Shown one piece after another: positions 59,094 to 64,000 of a stretch of DNA of 64,000 nucleotides. A model generated the notes under the pieces. It worked only from the letters and a program-made list of their open reading frames with translations. It ran no database searches and had not been told where the DNA came from. The number at the start of each line of letters is the position of its first letter. Positions within the stretch are counted from its first letter, which is position 1. The position numbers and the translations under genes were made by a program. The DNA comes from Eulemur rufifrons (lineage: Eukaryota; Chordata; Mammalia; Primates; Lemuridae), in NCBI RefSeq assembly GCF_041146395.1, contig NC_091010.1, positions 45,962,001-46,026,000 of the forward strand, written 5' to 3'.

Positions 59094-59208
59094 TGGTAAA
59101 GGGTTAAAATTCTGGTCCACGAGGTGATTATATCCATGGTCAAAAAATGAGTGCCGTATCACAACATCAATGCCCTGATTGGCCAGCATTCCTAAAGTGT
59201 TCAGCCAT
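59094..59208 (-). CDS. HPSE2: Internal coding exon of HPSE2 (heparanase 2, inactive)
   Basis: Read on the minus strand, this 115-bp block follows a pyrimidine-rich tract and an acceptor (CTGCCTTTTAG) and is followed at once by the consensus donor GTAAGT (its complement is at 59088-59093). One base finishes a codon begun in the previous exon, then 38 codons are open to the donor. The upstream intron is therefore phase 2 and the downstream intron phase 0. The peptide starts WLNTLGMLANQGIDVV, passes through FFDHGYNHLVDQN and ends NFNPLP. This matches heparanase-2 in the C-terminal part of the TIM barrel. The enzyme HPSE has a related segment (WL-LG, HLVDENFDPLP), but the N-T-L and DHGYNHLVDQN residues favour HPSE2. 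Heparanase 2 is a secreted protein that binds heparan sulfate and lacks endoglucuronidase activity; loss in humans causes urofacial (Ochoa) syndrome. No frameshift or stop is present. The preceding and following HPSE2 exons were not found in this window. Confidence 0.93.
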
Positions 59209-59240
59209 CTAAAAGGCAGAGAAAAAAGCTACATCAATAC
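59209..59240 (-). promoter_or_regulatory. HPSE2: Splice acceptor and pyrimidine tract of the HPSE2 exon
   Basis: On the minus strand the bases just before the exon read GCTTTTTTCTCTGCCTTTTAG, a strong polypyrimidine tract with the AG directly before the first exon base. Upstream A-containing stretches could hold the branch point, but none was pinned down. Confidence 0.85.
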
Positions 59241-59369
59241 ATTTTTAAATGGCATATAACAAGCTCTGTAGAGATTGGTTATGACATACACATACACACC
59301 AACTCCTCACCACCAAATTGACCTAGTATTTTAAAGGAGAAAATTATTTTAAACATTGAATACACAGCT

Positions 59370-59485
59370 GTAAGAGATTTTAGAGATTATCAAAGCCAAC
59401 CTCTTCATTTTATAGGAAAAGAAACAGAGGTCCAGGGGAGTAAAATGAATTGCTCTTGGTCATAAAATAATTTGTTGTTAGTGAC
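59370..59485 (-). repeat. MIR-like SINE fragment, antisense
   Basis: CTCTTCATTTTATAGGAAAAGAAACAGAGGTCCAGGGGAG then TGAATTGCTCTTGGTCATAAAATAA. Confidence 0.65.
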
Positions 59486-60194
59486 TTATCTTTTACTCCT
59501 GAAATACTAACAAATGAACATCCTAGCCTCCTGTAATCCTCCCTGAGCACAGGACATACTATCACAGGAGCACACACACTATAAATTCCACCATTCAAAC
59601 TCCCTGCCTTACACCCTGTCACTGTACATGTACTTTTCATGGAATTCTAACTCACATACTCATATGACCTATGTAAGAGTAGTCCAGCCATTTGTATCCC
59701 TCATATCATATGCTGACATATCAACTGTCAGCAGTTGATGCAATGATAATTTTCCTTGGCACTATAATTAACCATTCAGGGATTCAAGTATGCTACCATC
59801 ACACATAAGTTGCAATGGACCTGCATTGCTCTCACACCTATTATATACCCCACTATGCCAAACACCCACTTTCCAGGGCATGCCACCCTTCAAAAATACT
59901 GCCCTCTCAGTTCTTCCAACACCCACTGCTGACTCTGCCTTCATTATTTATACATTCGATTAATTCATCTATTCATGCATTCATTTGCTTCTCTCTCTCT
60001 GTCTCTGTCTCTCTCCTACTTCTGACACGTAGAGAAACTGCTAATTGTAATAATATATGTGTAATCAATGTAACTTAGAGCTTTAGTCTTCTCTATATGA
60101 AATATAAGGAATTTCACAATCTGTCCCAAGCATGTATGTGTCCAGCTTCATTTGTCACCTCTTACCCCTTCTTCTCTTCCCCTAAACCCCATTT
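59486..60194. other. Unassigned HPSE2 intronic sequence
   Basis: A (TC)n-rich patch lies at 59990-60015. No other exon was recognised. Confidence 0.5.
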
Positions 60195-60625
60195 CCCACA
60201 GGCTCTAAGCCACATGAAACTACTCTTGGCTACCCAAATACACAATGCTTTCTCATATTTACTTGAGTCTTTATATATGTTTTAACTTCTGCTTAGAATT
60301 CCCTTCCTATTCTCATTTAACCCACCTCTATTTGTCTAGCAACTTTCTTCCCATCTGCTAATCTCCATATCAAGTGTTACCTGCTTCTAAACTCTGCTGC
60401 CGGAGCCAACAGTAGTACCTTCCTTTGTACTTCCCCACAACTCTTAGTCATACCCTCTGCTAGCTCACTGCATAAGAATCGTGTACTTCTTTCTCTACCT
60501 TCCCTGTCGGTTAAGGGCCCATAAAGCATAGACATAACGTCTCAACTTGCACCCAAAACACCCATCACCATTCCTGGCACACCATAGGTAGGTGTTCAAT
60601 ACTCTTCATTAAGTTGAAATTTATC
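60195..60625 (+). repeat. L2 LINE 3' region
   Basis: TCTGCTTAGAATTCCCTTCC, GTTACCTGCTTCTAAACTCTGC, GGTTAAGGGCCCATAAAGC, CCTGGCACACCATAGGTAGGTG and a TCATTAAGTTGAA end. Confidence 0.8.
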
Positions 60626-61451
60626 TGGATAAAATTAGATTTGAGGAACATTGAGAATCACCATTCAGCACAGTAGAGAAAAATTACACATAGTTATGAT
60701 TTTCCAAATCTGAAACCATATGGAGCTCCAAACCTGTGACTTTTAGAAGAATTAAGTTTTTTCCTTGTTGGAATAAAGAACATTGTTAATTTTTATATTA
60801 TGAACAAATATCATTCATATTTTCAAATCTTTTTCATATTTACAATTATATTTTATTCTCATAAAAACTAACAAATATTTACTGACAGAGTTACAAAAAT
60901 AAAACAAAACAAAAAGCAAAGCAAAACACAAAAACAAAAATTTTAAATGAAAAGGAAAATCTGACTAACTAGAGGAAAATCTTTTTTGTTATTGTTATTC
61001 AAATTGGAACATTGTGACCCAGGGAATTGAAATTACTTTTGGAACATGACATGGCTAAACTACTTGTCTTTATTATTTTTATTAATTTGGAAAACGTGTG
61101 AAAACAGGATAACAGATTTAGCTTTTCCATTAGCCACTGAGGCATACTATTAAATATTAATAACTTGTCAAAGGATGTCCTGAGGTAGAACTATAACATG
61201 AATTCTGGGATAATGCCTCTTAAATCAGTGTTCTTTCCACATTGAAACAGCACAAATACAACAGGGTATATATCTAACAAGCATTTATCTATAAAAACAA
61301 ATCGTCTTATTCACCTTTCTATTCTTGTGCTTGTTGAATGAAGAAACAAAACAAGTAAACCCATAATCACGTATGTGAGCCTCTACATCTAGCAGCATCT
61401 GATGTCAATACAGGACTATATCTTCATGTTGTTATATATGAAAAGATCCCA
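60626..61451. other. Unassigned AT-rich sequence
   Basis: Contains an A-rich AAAACAAAACAAAAAGC stretch at 60895-60940. No exon was recognised. Confidence 0.5.
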
Positions 61452-61880
<429 letters not shown>

Positions 61881-61889
61881 AACAGTATC

Positions 61890-61975
61890 AAATTCCCACT
61901 TTACCTCTACAGAGCCTAGCATAGTGACCTGCACAAAATATACACTCAACAGATAAATGTCAATTAATAAACCTG
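61890..61975 (+). repeat. L2 3' end fragment
   Basis: CTACAGAGCCTAGCATAGTGACC then CAACAGATAAATGTCAATTAATAA. Confidence 0.6.
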
Positions 61976-62299
61976 ATTTTTTTTCACTAATGTACGGGGA
62001 GTTTTTGAAGAAACTCTAAAATGAAAGGGAAGAATATCCATCCTTCTCTTCAAACCCACATCGCTATATGCACATCCAGGATCCAGTCATTCAAAAATGA
62101 CTACGGCGAGAACCACTGCCTTCCCAGGCTTTCAGAGTTGAATAGTTAGTACTAAAGTTATCTTCATCTTCCTCCTGTAATAAAAAGCTCCTGGGAGGGG
62201 GAAATAAATGTCTTCCAAGGCTCACTTCTATGCTCAGGTAGAGAAAGTTTGTAAAATGACTGGTATATGTCACCAAGGATGCTACCCCGTCATTATTTG

Positions 62300-62440
62300 C
62301 CATCCCACAAAAGTTTATTGAATATCTACTATGTGCCAGTCACTAACTAGGTGCTGGAGACTCAGCAGCATGCCGAGCTTATTTGTAGTGCACCAAAGAA
62401 TCTCAAATATCTGACAGGGAAACACTACTCTTGAATACTT
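62300..62440 (-). repeat. L2 3' end, antisense
   Basis: AAAGTTTATTGAATATCTACTATGTGCCAGTCAC then TAGGTGCTGGAGACTCAGC. Confidence 0.8.
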
Positions 62441-63149
62441 GGTAGCAAAGAATATTGATTCATGTGTTCATATGTATGTGTTCTGGTGAGCTCATAGTTA
62501 TAAGATATATTTTAAAAAAGGCCCCCAAAATGCCTTCTTTTCAATTTCTTGCTGGCCTCCTAGAACTTCCTAGAATGCTTTACTTTTTTTCCCTCCCAGG
62601 AAGCAATTTATGCCTACTGGAGAACTGGACTCAAAGGGCACGTTGCTGGGTGCTGCCAGGAGAGTTGAGACCAAATGGCTGACAAAGAGGTAAGAGAGAA
62701 GACCAGGAGCAGAATAAACTAGTTTTCATCTGATCCATGTCAACCAAGCACTGGATATATGAACTACAACCCAAATATAAACAGCTATGTCTGTCTGTGT
62801 TCTGCAAAGTGACAGTAGAGATCTATGAATGTTTGTCTGATGATCATGAAAAGGTAGGTGTCTGCTTCTTCCACGAAGGTCTGTGGTATTTCTTATTTCA
62901 CATCATTCCCTGAAGGGCAGAATGTTTGCAAAAATACTCAGTATAAGTGGGCTGCTTGCTGGGCCCTGCAGCACAGTCCTTTGGTGGTAGCTGAGCAAAA
63001 GCTGTTCATCTGCTGATTCCCAGGGGCCCCCACAGTACTGACTGCCAACCTGTTTTCTCACTTTTGCAACAGGGCTCATATCAAACCTGTAGGGAGTGTG
63101 TCTTTGAAAGAACACTCTCAGCGACATTGTATCAAATGCTGACTCACTC
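62441..63149. other. Unassigned HPSE2 intronic sequence
   Basis: It holds an ATG in good context followed 15 bases on by a donor-like GGTAAGAG (62675-62691, plus strand). No other exon evidence was found. A minus frame of 84 codons at 62903-63157 is not recognised. Confidence 0.45.
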
Positions 63150-63255
63150 CATTTCATTCATTGGAACCATGCTTACTAGGTAACAACTCTGTGCTACACA
63201 ATGTTAGATGCTGAGGACACAGAAGACCAAGGTTATCACCATGAATTACACTGAC
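63150..63255 (-). repeat. L2 3' end fragment, antisense
   Basis: AATGTTAGATGCTGAGGACACAG and its surroundings follow the reversed L2 pattern, diverged. Confidence 0.5.
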
Positions 63256-63639
63256 ATTATCTTCACCTATATTTGTCAGAATTCCATCTGTAAAGGGAGT
63301 CTACTTGACTTATCTGATTTGTCCCTCACAAATGTATTAAAGAAGCTGCCTTAACAGAGGGAAATGGCATCTGTATAATTAGGAACAGTTGTTAGTAGCA
63401 AAACACAAAGCTGAGGGCAAAGCTGTACAGTTCTTAGGAGGACATTGCTCGCTAAAAAGCCAAGACCACAGGACTGTACTGGACCAGGAACAAGTCACTT
63501 GGTCAGTAAGTGGTCCTGAGGGGTTTGTCACTGCCACACGACACTGGCAGGCCAGTCAGAGGCCCTTATGCTTCTGAATTTAAAGTCATCTTCAGATGAT
63601 GGCAGTAGCCTTCGAATTCATTTTCCCATCCCTTCTATA
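63256..63639. other. Unassigned HPSE2 intronic sequence
   Basis: Nothing recognised. Confidence 0.5.
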
Positions 63640-64000
63640 CTCTTGTGCATACTGTTACCAAAGCCAAAGTTTTAAAACACAGGTATCTCTCTTTTTCTTC
63701 TCCAAAATCTTCAATGGCTTTCTGTGAGTATGGAACAAGGCCTCATTTCCTTTACTGGTTTTCAAGACCTTCTGTGATTTGCTGGTTACCCTCTCCCTAG
63801 TCTCAGCACTCATTACATCCCTGCAGATAACAAGGCTTTAGTCACATTAAAAATTCCTCTTTCCTCTGTGCCTTTGCTCATAATATTTCTTTGGCCTAGA
63901 ATGTTCCTCCTTGCCATCACCACCACTCTCTACCTATAGAAATTAGAGTCATTCTTCTGTGTCCCACTCAAATGCCACTTTCCCCATGAAGCCCTTGCTG
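63640..64000 (+). repeat. L2 LINE, runs past the window edge
   Basis: CCAAAATCTTCAATGGCTTTCTG, TTTTCAAGACCTTCTGTGATTTGC, CCTCTGTGCCTTTGCTCATAATATTTC and AAATGCCACTTTCCCCATGAAGCC are in L2 order. Its 3' end lies beyond 64000. Confidence 0.85.

Overview
This is vertebrate, mammalian, primate nuclear DNA. It is AT-rich, has no operons, and is dominated by interspersed repeats (L1, L2, MIR, Alu, ERV LTRs, MER2, MER5). Several signals point to a strepsirrhine primate, most likely a lemur. The youngest Alu copies (29514-29844 plus strand, 56575-56906 minus strand) have the strepsirrhine-type right arm (a GCTGTGAGCTAG...ACGCCACGGCAC block before the ACTCTAGCC end). The youngest L1 copies end in a 3' UTR with repeated ATGAGTGCGATGYGCACT-like units, which is not the human L1PA 3' UTR. 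The taxon call is inference from repeat types, not from a search.

The only protein-coding gene I can support is one internal exon of HPSE2 (heparanase 2, the non-catalytic heparanase paralogue) on the minus strand at 59094-59208. It has consensus splice sites and an intact reading frame, and its translation is recognisably heparanase-2. The rest of the window is therefore read as HPSE2 intron: at least 59 kb of the downstream intron (1-59093) and at least 4.8 kb of the upstream intron (59209-64000). This fits a gene known to have very long introns.

Layout. 1-20 kb: old L2, MIR and L1M fragments, an AluJ with clean target duplications (14530-14816), and unassigned sequence. 20-22.2 kb: a decayed class-I-like endogenous retrovirus with LTR pieces at both ends and a gag-like interior but no recognised pol or env. 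22.3-25.6 kb: L1M pieces, including a nest with a MER2 DNA transposon and an ERVL-MaLR LTR inside one L1. 27.6-29.5 kb: mostly unassigned sequence. 29.5-31.3 kb: an L1M hit by a lemur Alu, a solo LTR and an AluJ. 32.0-33.7 kb: a young L1 with a textbook 5' inversion and perfect target-site duplications. 40.9-45.2 kb: a long antisense L1M whose 5' UTR carries an exact 27-bp-period minisatellite. 50.6-51.2 kb: unique sequence that looks like a candidate conserved non-coding element. 52.8-54.0 kb: a second young L1. 56.5-57.0 kb: a composite Alu/L1 insertion bounded by one shared target duplication. 57-64 kb: L2/MIR remnants and the HPSE2 exon.

No tRNA, rRNA, CRISPR, CpG-island promoter or other gene was recognised. 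Nearly all open frames here are chance or transposon-derived. Repeat family names are given from recognition of consensus-like sequence and should be read as family level, not subfamily level.
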